Below, piece after piece: positions 40,212-53,280 of a DNA stretch of 64,000 nucleotides (positions are counted from its first letter, which is position 1; the number at the start of each line of letters is the position of its first letter). The notes under the pieces are model-generated. The model was not told the DNA's origin. It saw nothing but the letters and a program-made list of their open reading frames with translations, and searched no databases. A program made the translations under genes and the position numbers. The DNA comes from Cucumis sativus (lineage: Eukaryota; Streptophyta; Magnoliopsida; Cucurbitales; Cucurbitaceae): the NCBI RefSeq assembly GCF_000004075.3, contig NC_026661.2, forward strand, positions 2,046,001 to 2,110,000, written 5' to 3'.

Positions 40212-42996
40212 CTAACATTCGATATCACAGTTTTCCGTTTCCGAGGACGATGGATCACTTGACTCGAGAATGGAGATCTGTCTTGTAATCTCAGCTTTAT
40301 CTTCTTCAAATCCTTCATTTGCTGAAACCAAAACGTGATGAGTCATCCACATATATGTGTAAGAAATAATATTAAGTAGGTAGAGAAACAAAAAGATATT
40401 CGGTTGTTACCTTTCTCTGGTTTAAGATCGTCGAGAAAACGGAGGAGTTTGGTTCTATTTGCAACAAGAACACTTGTGATCTCCGGTGGCTTGTTTTTAT
40501 TTGCAACAAATAGCTAATAAACAGAAGAAGAAAATACAACATTCTTAGTGGAAGAAAAAGAAGTTAATAGTGTGAATCATTCAACAATCTTCAATGACAG
40601 TACCTTGAATACATCAAAGGCGTCTCGTTGTATTGCCTTGTTTGGATCCTATAAGTACAATATATGTGGTGTGAGCAAGAAAAAAAGTGTGTAAATCCTT
40701 GGAAAGTTTGTTTAAAGGTGAGAGAGTTTACCCTTAGAAGGTTCATCAAGATCCTCATGTTATCCAATGAGCTCACATATTGAACCATCACAGCTGAATT
40801 AGAATTATCAAGTAGTATATCTCCCAACAACTGCAGCAGAGTACCCAACTTTAGGATCATAAAATGCAAATGCCTTCCTGAAATTATAATTTTTTAGGCA
40901 ACAAAACCAGAAGCATCCAATAATCGATGTAACGTAAAGGATATGTTCAATGTAATAAAGTGAATCGAAATGTGTACATAGTTATAGCACTTGCTCTCTC
41001 TTTACCTTCACACCTTGTCGTTTGGTGATGTAATTAGTCGATTCCAACAATTTCATATTGTACTCTTTGAAGAACTGAAAGTTAGGAAATATTGAACATT
41101 AACTTCAATGAGCTTGTTCATCCGAGTGAAAACCAACAATTAACGAAACGGTGAGATAAAATAACTTGTAATGCTTACCCAATCAAAATTTTTGGTAAAA
41201 AACCCAGCAACAGTAGATTTATGCCTTGTCAAAAGTTTCTGCATAAAATTAGTTCAAGATGTTTTTAGTTAACAAACATCATTCTCTCAATATGCCAAAC
41301 CATAGTACACATCAGAGAAAGTTATTATTATTATTCTATTTTTTAGCTCAACTACGTATGACCTCTTGATCAAAAGCATAGACTTTAACCAGTTGAGTAT
41401 GTTTAGGTTAGCAAGTTAATGCGGTTATTACCGTTGTGAGCATTTGATACATAAAGGGTTTCTTTTGTCCGCCAACTTCATTAAGTTGGTGTTAAACAAA
41501 TCAATTTCAATAATAAAAACGATTGAAGTTTGCACATTAATCGAGAAACTCCATATTACAAAAGGCATTATAGACATAAGATATGTTAAAATAGAGAATA
41601 GGGAAGAAATTCACAATCTTACTCAACTCTAAATGTTGCAGAAGCATCTGATGCTACGTAAAATATTGGATTTTGAATGTAATCAAAGAACTTCCTAATA
41701 TGCTCTGATTCCAGGACATACCTGAACCGTAAAGGATTAAGGGTAAATAAGAAAAAGGAAAAAGAAGAACAAGATATGATAATTACATAGAGCTATTCAC
41801 AATGCCATGGTATATACAGCACTTAATAGTTTTGGCTATTACTCAAGATTTTAAACATAAGCACAAAAATGTAAAAATGATACTTCTATATGGATTCAAA
41901 CTCAATGAATGAGAAAGATGTTTGCATTTTGAAGAAACAAGTTTAATTGGTTCATACTTAGCAACACACTGATGTCGGATGCATTCTCTTGCAATTGAGC
42001 CATAAGTTATAGCAATGTCGCTGTCTTCGTACCTAATCAAGCCAATCATTAAACCATCAATGGATGTATTGTAATGTTAAGTTGTTAACAATTTAATGTT
42101 CAATTCAATCTTAAAACAATATCAATTTCTTACCCTGGTATAAGAATGTCCATAATGTCCATGTTGTTTTCGAAGTACTCGGAGGCAATTATCCGAGACT
42201 TAACCTGCTGCCGCTGCAGATTGGCAAGAACATGAGTTGCACATTGTCGCAGCTGCATGTAAGGGAAACATTAGTCAAGCTACAAAACTTCAGAACTTGA
42301 AGGTTTATGAAATGAATCAAGGGGAGGGGACTGATGAGAAACAACATTTTAAATGAAAATATGATGATCATAATATCATTGCAAGTTAAAGCTCATTATT
42401 CACCCCTGAGTTCAGCTTCGGAATGCAAGTGACAAAAAGGCGGAACATATCCTCCTTGAAGAACTCTTGAGTCAACTGAGAACAAGCATCTGGATTTGGT
42501 TCTGCATCAGCTTCTCCATAAAGAATCGTTCTCATTTGAGAGATGGTTTTGTTCAGTTCAGATATCTGCATAAATTCAAATCCAAATACAAAAGTCATGT
42601 TCAACATCAAGAGAAAACAATCATAATCACACATTCAATTTCTTGCCAAGGGATAATAACAAAGGTCATTACACGAGTTTAAGATTTATAAGAGCAATAG
42701 CAACAATCAACAAACAAAATTGCAAGAACAATACCCAATTCTCTAGCTTTAAGGGAAGGAATGATAAAGAACCCAAGAGGCAAATATCGCAGAAATCGAC
42801 AAGCATACAATGAAAACAGAGTGACCCAGATGAAAATGTAAAAAAAAAAAAGCATGAATAAGAACATGAATAATACCTTCTCAGCTCGTTTTTGCTCACG
42901 AACCTCCTCGTTCCGGTCAATGAAAAGAAGAAGCTCTTGCGCGTACCGGACGAGCTCCACCGGCGATCGTATCTTGGGCTTGAAAAGTCCTTTCAT
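40212..42996 (-). CDS. MO25: MO25-like scaffold protein (CAB39 family)
   Basis: Eleven minus-strand exons: 42996-42877, 42565-42404, 42252-42134, 42032-41958, 41721-41628, 41238-41179, 41074-41006, 40830-40732, 40648-40604, 40513-40411 and 40321-40212. They join in frame to 351 aa, the normal MO25 length. Seen: [127 protein letters not shown] and [20 protein letters not shown]. These are the family's helical ARM-like repeats throughout. MO25 proteins scaffold and activate STE20/GCK-class kinases with a pseudokinase (LKB1-STRAD in animals); in plants they are tied to cell polarity and division. All splice sites are canonical. No sign of decay. Confidence 0.95.
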
Positions 42997-44640
42997 GATT
43001 TTCAAATGGGTTGTGACGAATTTTGGTGGGGTTCGTATAACTTTTTTCTTCTTAAAGGGTACACAACGTGGGGGGGAAATGGGGAGATTAGAACATTGGA
43101 AGAGAAGAGCGGGGCGTCGTTCTGTACCGGTTTTGTTGGTCATCGTAGAAATGAGGTGTTGGTTACAAATATAGCAAAAAGGAATCGGCTTTTGTCTGCG
43201 GTGGCGCGTGAAGATTTGGAGACTCCGATCACAGCCGATGATTCTATAACTCCAAATCATTAAGATATGTTCTTATTAAACTAATTTAAATATGGTTTCA
43301 ATTATTCCAAATCATGAAATATTTTAAATTTTTATTTACGTAAATATAGCAAAATATAATATAGTTAAAACTGTTTAGAACAGTATTATTGTGTTAGATT
43401 TGAAATGAGTAAATCAATTTCAAATATTTCTTATGGATCATATATAATCTAATCAAATCCAACAATATCTAAACTAAATTTTAACTCTTCTAAAGCTTAT
43501 TGAAAACGAATGACCTATTTGGTATTTGGTAATGAATCTGAAAACATATATTTCAGGTTTATAGATACATGTAATTCTAATTTAAATATTACAATCTACT
43601 TTCCCTTATTCACTAAATATTAGTTCACAAATAGACTAATAATAATTTGTTTGTGAACATGATTTTATATTAAAAAATAAAAGTTGAAATTTAATCTAAC
43701 TTATAATAATTGTACATATATCTAGGAGAATTTTGTAAAAGAAAAAAATAAATCAAAATATTTACAAATTATAACAAAATTTTGTTTCTATCAACTATAA
43801 AAATTATTAGACTTTTATCACTGTTTATCAATGTAATTAATAGAAGTGCTATATGTTGAAGATATTTTATTAAATTTTTCTATTTTTCACCATTTTTGTA
43901 GGCATGGTAATGTAAGATTATGTAATTATTATATAAATAATACAATTAATTTTCAAGTTTGATTGATTTATTGGCGAAGATGATAGTGGAAGCAATTTAG
44001 TGATATGTTCAGTTATTTAATTAGAATTTTTTTATATTGATAATTTAAATTTAATTGATTTTTAAAAAAAGTAATAAGGGAAAGATTTCACATAAAAATC
44101 CGATATCGTAGCAAATTGGAGAAATATTATGGGGTAGGGCGAAGAGTGACATTCCAATTCCGTCCGTTTTAGAAACTTCTCTATAAAGATTTTAATTTAA
44201 TGGTAATTGAGTCTAAAATTTCATAATCCATTCATCATCCTTTCATTGAAGAAATAGTATCAAATTGTTTGGGATTTTATTTTGTTTATATTAAAAATAT
44301 ATAGGATTTTAATTTTCTATTTAAACAATTCTCTTTTCTTTTGTAAATAAGGAAATTAGTTTCGTACACAGAATAAATACCCTTTCAAATAAAGTTATAT
44401 ATATAATTTTAGCTTTCTATAAAAAAATACAATAACAGAATATAATAAAAATTTTAGGAGAATAGTAAAAGAATTACAAATTAACAATGTAACCTGCAAA
44501 AATTAAGAAAATTTTGATTTTTAATTATCTTGGATGTTATTTTAGATAATCTAAAGTTTGGTTAGATTTAGTGAGATCTAAACATATTTGTTGTTTATAT
44601 TTATAGATCTAAACATATTTGTTGTTTATATTTATATATA
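42997..44640. other. AT-rich intergenic DNA upstream of MO25
   Basis: Holds the MO25 leader (to about 43260, less AT-rich) and then AT-rich filler without a recognised gene. A 31-bp tandem duplication (AGATCTAAACATATTTGTTG start) lies at 44574-44635. Confidence 0.45.
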
Positions 44641-44666
44641 TATATATAAAGTTATGAAAGGTTAAA

Positions 44667-44789
44667 AATAATTATATTATGAAGATAATATAATTATTAA
44701 AGAGGAATAATTTTAACTGATTTAGTATTTTTAGAAAAGATATTGGGAGGGAAAGAAAAATAATTATATTACGAAAAATATAATTATTT
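44667..44789. repeat. Two perfect AT hairpins sharing one stem sequence
   Basis: Inverted repeat 1: arms 44667-44680 and 44685-44698 (14 bp, loop GAAG). Inverted repeat 2: arms 44758-44770 and 44777-44789 (13 bp, loop ACGAAA). Both stems share AATAATTATATT. Purpose unknown; they could be remains of a small inverted-repeat element. Confidence 0.7.
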
Positions 44790-44921
44790 TGAAAAGAGAC
44801 TGAATTTTGGGAAGTTAAAAGGGATGATTTGATTGGATAATTCATAAGGAGAGTGGAAAAGTTGATTGGTTTATTAAAGAAAAAAAAAAGAGGAAAAGCC
44901 TCGCGTCGTCGTCCCAGCCGT

Positions 44922-45212
44922 CTGTTTCGATCCGAGCCGCTACCATCTCCACCAATCCGCACGCGTGAGCCACGTTTCGATTCGAGCCGCTACCATCTCC
45001 ACCAAGCCGCACACGTGAGCCACGTTTCGACCCGAGCGGCTACCATCTCCACCAAGCCGCACGCGTGAGCCACGTTTCGATCTGAGCTGCTACTATGTCC
45101 ACCAAGCCGCACGCGTGAGCTACCATCTCCACCAAGTGGCACGCGTGAGCCACGTTTAGATCCGAGCCGCTACCATCTCCACCAAGTCAGCACGCGTGAG
45201 CTGCGTTTTACC
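44922..45212. repeat. GC-rich 50-bp minisatellite, about 5.6 copies
   Basis: Tandem units begin with TACCATCTCC at 44941, 44991, 45041, 45091 (variant TACTATGTCC), 45121 and 45171. The spacing is 50, 50, 50, 30 and 50, the short step being a 20-bp internal loss. Each unit holds CACGCGTG (an 8-bp palindrome with an ACGCGT CGCG-box; CACACGTG in the second) and most hold GCCACGTTT. It stands out sharply from the AT-rich surroundings and ends about 730 bases before the ThrRS start. Confidence 0.9.
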
Positions 45213-45938
45213 ATTTTACCGCTAGTAATTAAATTTTGGATAATTTTTAAAAATGTTAGATTTTACCTACTATTTACAAGATTTTATATTATATTTATAA
45301 GATTTTACAAAATATTTACAATGTACTTATATGCAGTGGTATAATATAAAATTTTGTGTAAATATTTTGTTTTATTTTAGTATTTTAAAAAATGTCCTTT
45401 AAATTTATTTTAATAAAGAAATATATATAATAAATAATCTTTATTCTATGTTATTATATATGTACTTAGTATAAGAATGAATTGTTACACCATAATTATT
45501 ACTTCCATTCAATTGAATATGCATCCAATTGATATTTATTATCATTCTTAAAGAGTCATGAATCTTTTGAACATTTGTAACATGTATTGGTGGTGCACTT
45601 TATTTTTTAAATATATAAAATTACTTATTAATTAAAAATCGAAAAAAAATCATCTTGAAACGTACACGTACAAGAAGTAAATTCTCTAACAAAAACTACT
45701 GTATGAATTTTTTTTAAAAGTAAGGTAAAATAAGAAAACTTATGATAGATAACAAATTTTCTTAAAATACTTACAATATGATAATAATATGAACTAAATT
45801 TGAAATTTTGTATATTAATAAAAAATAAATAATATTACACAGATAAGTAATTTTCGATGAGACAAATATCCGAAGTTCCACCACACACAACAGCAGACTC
45901 ATATCTTCTCCGGCATCTGCTCGCTCTTTCTTTCTTCA

Positions 45939-48900
45939 ATGTTTGTTCTTCAAAGAATGGCGACTACCACTGGCTTACTCTTACACTCTCCTCTCGTAAC
46001 ACCTATTTCCCCTAACGTCTCTGCTCCTCGCTTCTTCCTTGCAGTTTCGACCAAATTTGCAAGAAATAGGGACAGACCTTTTCTCCCTCGCAACAAGTCC
46101 AATGGCTTTTCCACTTCCATTTCTGTGGCTACTGATTCCTCAGCACCATCAATTTCGACCCAGAACGAGGACTTGGTGGATGCCCACAAGGATCAAACCG
46201 AGAAGATTGTTCTTCCAACTAATGAATCCTCTGAGAAGCTTCTCAGGATTCGTCACACGGTGACTCTGTTTTTTCTTTGATTTTTCCCTGTGGGTTTTGG
46301 GATAGATGTTATTTGAATGTGGGTATGGGTTCTTATATGAGAATATGAGGACTTTTTATGCTTAATGAAGGATTTTCTTAATGGAGTTCCCCTGGGTGAA
46401 GTTTAGGTTTGAACTAGGCAGGAGTTTCATTACTTAAACAGGGTGTTGCTAACCTAGAAGGGGTTTTCTGAATTCCATTTTGCATCTTGGAGATAAGATT
46501 GAATGCGGACTTTAGGTTTCAACTGCTTGATATATGCTTCTCGAATTGCAGTGTGCTCATGTAATGGCCATGGCTGTTCAGAAGCTCTTTCCAGATGCTA
46601 AAGTGACAATTGGACCATGGATTGAAAATGGGTTTTACTATGATTTTGACATGGAGCCCTTGGGAGATAAAGATTTGAAGAAAATCAAGAAGGAGATGGT
46701 TGGTATATACCAAATCAATGAGCATTGAAGTCACTGGTTTTTTTTTCTTTATTATTTTACATCACATGATTTGGAATATATATATTAGTCAATCCTTTTA
46801 CGGTGTGGGGGTTTATTTCTCACATCTTCTCTAGGAACGCATTATTAGCAGAAACTTACCACTTGTAAGGGAAGAAGTTTCAAGGGACGAAGCTCAAAGA
46901 AGAATTGAGGCAATCAACGAACCTTACAAGATGGAGCTTTTGGAAAGCATAAAGGAGGATCCCATAACCATCTATCATATTGGTAGGGATTGCAATCATC
47001 TTTGGTACTTATCTGTTCCACCTTTTGAGATCTTCTTGTATTTCATGCTTAGCAATGTTTGATACTTTTCTTGATTGAACACTAGATTCTTTTATCTTCT
47101 TTGTAATTGAAATTTAGCTTTGGCGTATGAAGGGCTTGAGTTTAGAGTACTCTTTTTCTTTCTGTTTCCCGGATTGATATAGATTGGGTCTTACAAGCAA
47201 AATATTGAAAAGAAAATACCCCAACGAAACTTAGTATTCATCAGAAGATTTTATTCGGCTATACACCATAAGAAGTAAGAGCAATGTTATGATGGTTAAT
47301 TAATATTGGAGATGACTTGAAAACTGCTAAAAAAGATATTGACTAAATATTTTTGGCGGGTAAAGGATATATTTATTGTCCTTTATTTAACAGAGCTCTC
47401 ACATGGGCTGTTGAAGTAAAAAGTGCTTATGAATTGAACAAACGTATAAAGTGTTCTTGTAAACACCTGAATATATTTTCTTAATGTGCTTGTAATTTAT
47501 CTTCCTTTTTTTCTTTTGTGGAGAGATTCAAGGCTGACAAAGATGCAGTTTAGGAAATTTTCTTGTTTATATTCATGATCCTGAATGATTTTCAACAATT
47601 GAAAAGGCATTCCAATTAGGTCATTATTTAAAAACTGAAATTGTTCTTTTTCTTTGTTATGATCGTTGATTAGTATCACTTCGCTGTTAGGATTTTTAAT
47701 GAACAGAAAGTGCAGAGAGAATCTCCCATACTTGAAATTAGCAAATTTCTCTCTTTTCTCCATACTCTTCCACAAAATGTTCTTTTGATTGCAATTAAAA
47801 GGATATTGGTAGCTGCAAAAGATGGCAAATGGTAAATCAATTGTCTAGTAAATTAAGAACATCTTGGTCTATTTTGATCAGTTGGTAATTCTATCCCGTA
47901 ACCTTAATTGATGATTAAATTTGTAATGCTTTCTTAAGACTTCAATTGGTTCAGGGTGAAGTTGAAATTTTCCTATTATCTTGATCCGTAGTAGTATCCT
48001 ATATTCTTCACAGGAAATGAATGGTGGGATCTTTGTGCTGGCCCCCATGTTGAATCTACTGGGAAAATCAACAAAAGAGCTGTTGAACTTGAAACAGTCG
48101 CCGGTGCATACTGGAGAGGAGACGAGAAGAATCCCATGCTACAGAGGATATACGGTACTGCTTGGGAGACAGAAGAACAATTAAAAGCATACCTTCACTT
48201 CAAAGAGGAAGCCAAACGTCGTGATCACAGACGGCTTGGGAAAGATCTTGATCTATTTTCCATTCAGGTGTATACTTCCTCCAAAACTATTATAATGTAC
48301 TTGATTGTAGCGAGAGTTATGCTCTTAGATTTTGTTCATCTGAATTATTTTAGAGCATTGGCTGAACACAGGATGATGCTGGGGGAGGTTTGGTATTCTG
48401 GCACCCCAAGGGTGCTGTTGTGAGGAGCATAATAGAAGATTTATGGAAGAAATTGCACAGGGAACGTGGTTATGATATGCTATATACTCCACATGTGGCA
48501 AAAGCAGAGCTTTGGAAAACCAGTGGTCATTCAGATTTCTATGGAGAAAATATGTACAATCAGATGGACGTTGAGAATGAGCTTTATCAACTTCGACCTA
48601 TGAATTGCCCCTACCATATTCTATTTTACAAAAGAAGGCTTACTTCCTATCAAGATTTTCCTATAAGAGTTGCAGAATTGGGGACGGTATATAGATATGA
48701 GCTGTCCGGTAGCTTGCGTGGTCTTTTCCGTGTCAGAGGTTTTACCCAGGTGCACTTTATGTTGGATGCTGTCATTTTCTTTATCATTTAAACTCTACAA
48801 GTTGTTATCTGCTCTATGCAGAAAATCGAAATTTCCAAGCTGTGAAGGATTGAAGTTATATTTTGATTGTTTCTCGTTTGCGGCTTAAATAATAAAGATT

Positions 48901-50201
48901 TTTTGCTGCTTTACTTACATGTTTTATGGGTTTTGCAGGATGATGCTCACATATTTTGTTTGGATGATCAAATCAAAGATGAAATTAGAGGTGTCCTAGA
49001 TCTAACAGAAGATTTATTACTTCAATTTGGTTTTAACGAATTTGAAGTCAATCTCTCTACTAGACCACCAAAATCAGTGGGGAATGATGAAATCTGGGAG
49101 AAAGCAACATCTGCTCTTAAAGATGCTCTAGGTGACAAGGGGTGGGGCTATCAAATTGATGAAGGTGGTGGAGCCTTTTACGGACCAAAAATTGATATTA
49201 AGATCGAGGATGCATTGGGAAGGAAGTGGCAATGCTCAACTATACAGGCAATCCCTCAACTTAATATGGGTTTTTATTGGTAGATCTAATCTTTAGTGAA
49301 ATCTCTTTCACTGTCCTGAAATCTTATGATTTCTACAAACTGAAGTTCATGGCAGTTTCTTTTGATGTATGAAAAAGCTATCTGACTTGAACTTGACTGT
49401 GGTTAAGTAAAGCTGTTCTTTCTTTAATATTTATTTATTTTATTTCTTTCAGGTTGATTTCAATCTACCTCAGCGTTTTGACATCACATATGTTGATTCA
49501 AACTCAGAAAAGAAGAGACCTATCATGATCCATCGTGCAGTGCTAGGATCCCTTGAGCGATTCTTCGGTATTCTAATAGAAAATTATGCTGGGGACTTCC
49601 CATTATGGCTTTCTCCAATCCAAGTTCGAGTTTTGCCCGTAACGGATGCCCAGGTATTATATATAAGCATAAAAATTCCAGCAGTTTGTGACATATTAGT
49701 TACGTTGTCACAATAATTTGCATGGTCCTGTCTTGATTATGTATGAAAGCTTATTGCCAACAAACCCATGCAAGATATTCATCAAGTTCTTAGGTAGAAT
49801 CACGTCCCTGATGACGAGGTTCATTATACTTGGAATGGGATCGTGTAAATTTGATTTGCTAACTGAATCAATTGGAGAGATTCATTTTAGGTGTTAAAGT
49901 AGTGATATTCACTGAAATCTCCACTGCTTTTCTATCCCAGCTCTCATACTGCAAAGAGGTGAGCGAAAAACTCAGAGCCAGTGGAGTTCGAGCAGAAGTT
50001 TGTCACGGTGAGCGGTTGCCTAAGCTTATTAGAAATGCAGAGACCCAAAAAATACCATTGATGGCAGTTGTTGGTGCCAAGGAAGTCGAGATGCAAACTG
50101 TGACAGTGAGATCAAGGTTTGGTGGGGAGATAGGGACCATAGCAGTTGATGACTTTGTTGGAAGAATCAAATTCGCCTCAGAGAATAGAACTCCATTTTG
50201 A
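45939..50201 (+). CDS. Organellar threonyl-tRNA synthetase
   Basis: Eight exons, 45939-46259, 46552-46698, 46835-46982, 48014-48267, 48372-48749, 48939-49247, 49453-49653 and 49941-50201, join in frame to 672 aa. The first about 85 residues are Ser/Thr/Arg-rich, a transit peptide for plastid and/or mitochondrion. The bacterial-type editing domain follows, with HTCAH (HxxxH, split by intron 1) and CAGPH. The class II catalytic core has RPMNCP, motif 2 around [26 protein letters not shown], and motif 3 [17 protein letters not shown]. The anticodon-binding domain closes the protein. It charges organelle tRNA-Thr; the Arabidopsis counterpart (At2g04842) is embryo-essential. Intron 6 uses a GC donor (CAG|GCAATC); all others are GT-AG. 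Retaining that intron would add a short tail and a stop. Confidence 0.95.
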
Positions 50202-51259
50202 AGCGTTCTTTTCTAGGATGAACCACGGCCATTAAGAATTTTCCTTATTATTTGACTTGAAATTCCTCGTGTAGGTTAATTCCCTCAATGAACATATTCG
50301 CATTGTACTTTTTAGTATTCTTTCACTCCACATTTTGGCTGTAAATGTCTGTAATCTTGTAGTTACAGAAGACTATTTGATTTTGAGGATTTTCCATCCT
50401 CTAACGTGAATAATGAAAATATATATATATATATACTTAGAGCCCTTTAATTAGGCTTTCTACCCTAATAGCCTAATTCATAGTCTAGATTACAAGAATG
50501 ACTTAAATGTATTATTATTTTTTCCACGAATAGTCTAATATCTTATAATATTACATAAAAATCAAGTCCAAAAGTACATAATATTAAAAACAATACAAAA
50601 AGGGTGCAAACATGGAAAAATATTGAATCACTTTTCTCATTTACAATAAATGTTAGTTTAAAAATTGAATGCAAAGTTTAGAAAAATAAATTCATTTATG
50701 TTGTTTTGATTTTTTTTCCAGATGGATAAATCAGAATGTATCTCCCCTGTTTATAAAAAAACAGAACATATAATAAGATAATAGTCATTTGCAACACTAA
50801 TAACTACCAAATCTAAACTCTCAAGTTTACACACAAATAATTTACACTTTATTCTTTCTCATGTATCTAATGATGTAAAACTGCCAATTAGATTGTGATA
50901 CCCTTTTCAAATTATATACTCCAAACCCAAACATATGTGGTCTCTTAAAATGATTTAGCAACACATGCCATGGGACAACATTAACTTAATTACTCCATGA
51001 GGAATTTTAACTTCCATTCATACAACCAAGTATATATAAAAGCAAGCTCCATGTTTTTTTCAAACATGAATGGTAGAGCCAAAAAAGCTTGAGGTGAGGT
51101 TGAATGAAACAAAAATTTCTTCACCACCAAAAGAATTTATGAAAAAGCTAAAAACATATCTAAAATTAGTCATAAAACTTTTTTGTGGTTCATGACTTTT
51201 CTTGATTCTACTATAAAAACTTCACATTTACACTCACATTTTCATCAAACCATTCGGCC
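50202..51259. other. Intergenic DNA, ThrRS 3' end to first polygalacturonase
   Basis: ThrRS 3' UTR, an (AT)n run at about 50419-50435, then AT-rich DNA. A TATA box (TATAAAA) lies at 51212-51218, 42 bases upstream of the polygalacturonase ATG. Confidence 0.55.
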
Positions 51260-53280
51260 ATGTCTTCATCAACAATCTCAAGATCAACCACATTCATCCT
51301 CTTCTTATTCATTGGTCTCATCACAAATGCTCAAGCTGCTGATTTCCATGTCAAAAGATACGGAGCAAGAGCAAATGGAAACTCCGACGATAGCCAGGTG
51401 ACGTTTTCATATTTTTTTTCCAAACGTTGCAATGTAGATTTGTGAACAGAGATAGATTATTGTGACAGTCAGACATTGAATAATTATTATTTTGGGGTTT
51501 GTTTGTTATTAGGCCATAATGAAGGCTTGGAAGGATGCTTGTAGCTCAACAAAGCCCAGCAAAATAGTGATACCAGGAGGGAGATATGTGGTGGATTCAA
51601 TGAAATTTCAAGGGCCATGTCTGGCTCCCATTCATGTTCAAGTGGAGGGAAGATTGCAAGCTCCAACTAATATTAAAAAGATGAGAAATGATGCTAGTTG
51701 GATTGTTTTTCAGTACATCAATGGCTTAACTCTCTCAGGAAAGGGCACTTTTGATGGCAGAGGATCTCTTGCTTGGAAGCAAAATCAATGTGCTTCTTCT
51801 GGCAAATGTGGCTCCCTCCCTATTGTGAGCCATTTATTTTTCTCCTTTTACTATACGTTCATTTGGTTATGATTGTTTCTTTGCCACTTACCATTTGAAG
51901 ATTTATGTAAAAGGGCATTATAAAAGATAACCAAAGCATCATAGCAACTTCTTTAACTAATTGCTAGTATATATACCCTTCATACTCTAATTATTTGCAA
52001 CAGAGCTTGAGATTCTACAGCCTCAACAACAGTTTAATCAAAGACATAACTTCAACAGACAGCAAATTCTTCCACGTGAATGTGCACAACTGCAGGAATT
52101 TGACCCTTCAAAACATCAACATCGATGCCCCGGGCGACAGTCCAAACACAGATGGAATCCATATTGGCGGATCGAGTGGGGTGACTATACATAATGCTAG
52201 GATCAAAACCGGGGATGATTGTGTCTCGATCGGCGATGGAAGCCAACAAATTAAGGTGGAGAAGGTAACATGTGGACCTGGACATGGAATTAGTATTGGA
52301 AGCCTCGGAAAGTACAAAAATGAGAAACCTGTTTCTGGAATCACTGTGAGAGATTGCACAATTACAAACACTATGTTTGGAGTTAGAATCAAGTCATGGC
52401 CAGCTTCTACTAAAGGAATTGCTTCTAATATGCAATTTGAAAGCATTGTCATGAACAATGTTGGCACTCCTATCTTAATTGACCAACAATATTGCCCTTA
52501 TGGAACATGCAACCGCCAGGTACTTACATATTTCTGACAACTTTCTTTCTTCTTCTTTAACAACTTGTTCCGTTTTTGAAAATTAAATTTACATGCTGCT
52601 TCTCTCGTTTCGTTTTCTAGTACTTTTTTATGATGGTTTCCAAATTCAACAACGTCCATTTGATAATTATTTAGGCCCGTTCAGTAACCATTTGATTTTC
52701 GAAAATTGAGCTTATTTCCTCTCAATTTTTACAATGATAATTTGCCGAATTCTCAAAAACACATTTTAAAAACCTACTTTCTTTAGCCTTAGAACAATTT
52801 GGTTTGTTCTTTTAAAACATTGGTTAAAAAATAGACAACACAAAACAAAAATAAAATCTAGATAAAATGAGTGTTTATAAACTTTTCTTCATAAAACCAA
52901 TAGACAGAAGAGTTATTTGAAGGTTTAAACTTTAAAAACAAAACGGTATAACTTTTTATGAACATTTAGCAAGGAATTTACAATTAGGATATCTCTTGAT
53001 TGGGTTTTGCTAATGAATTATGTTTTGAAATATATAGATTCCATCAAGAGTTCAAATAAGCAATGTGGGATTCAAGAACATAAGAGGAACATCAACAACT
53101 CAAGTAGCTGTAAAGCTTGTATGTAGTAGAGGATATCCTTGCAAGAATGTGAAGCTATCGAACATAAACTTGAAATATAGTGGAACCAATGGCACAGCCA
53201 TTTCAGAATGTTCCAATGTTAAGCCTGCCATTGCTGGAAGCGTCGTGCCACCAGCTTGCACTAGGGCTTTTGCAGCTTGA
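51260..53280 (+). CDS. Polygalacturonase, GH28 (exo-type-like), intact array copy 1
   Basis: Four phase-0 exons, 51260-51397, 51513-51824, 52004-52519 and 53038-53280, give 402 aa. A signal peptide (about 1-26, ending NAQA) targets it to the wall. All four GH28 signatures are present: SPNTDGIHI (catalytic Asp), TGDDCVSIG (Asp pair), CGPGHGISIGSLGKY (His) and VRIKSW (Arg-Lys). It hydrolyses alpha-1,4 bonds of homogalacturonan. Similarity is to the pollen-type exopolygalacturonase clade, judged from GPC(K/L)xPI, TFDGRG and LIDQQYCPY. It is the only member of the three-gene array here without visible damage. TATA box at 51212. Confidence 0.93.

Noticed and set aside
41340-41410. SINE-like stretch in the MO25 intron 5 (AGCTCAACTACGTATGACC...)
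   Set aside because: An A-box-like start is visible but no convincing B box or A tail; too decayed to call.
42997-43260. Upstream extension of the MO25 frame
   Set aside because: The family start MKGLFKP is at 42996 and the upstream frame is leader-like sequence.
44853-45068. A 71-codon open frame through the minisatellite
   Set aside because: It only reads repeat units in one frame; no start context or homology.
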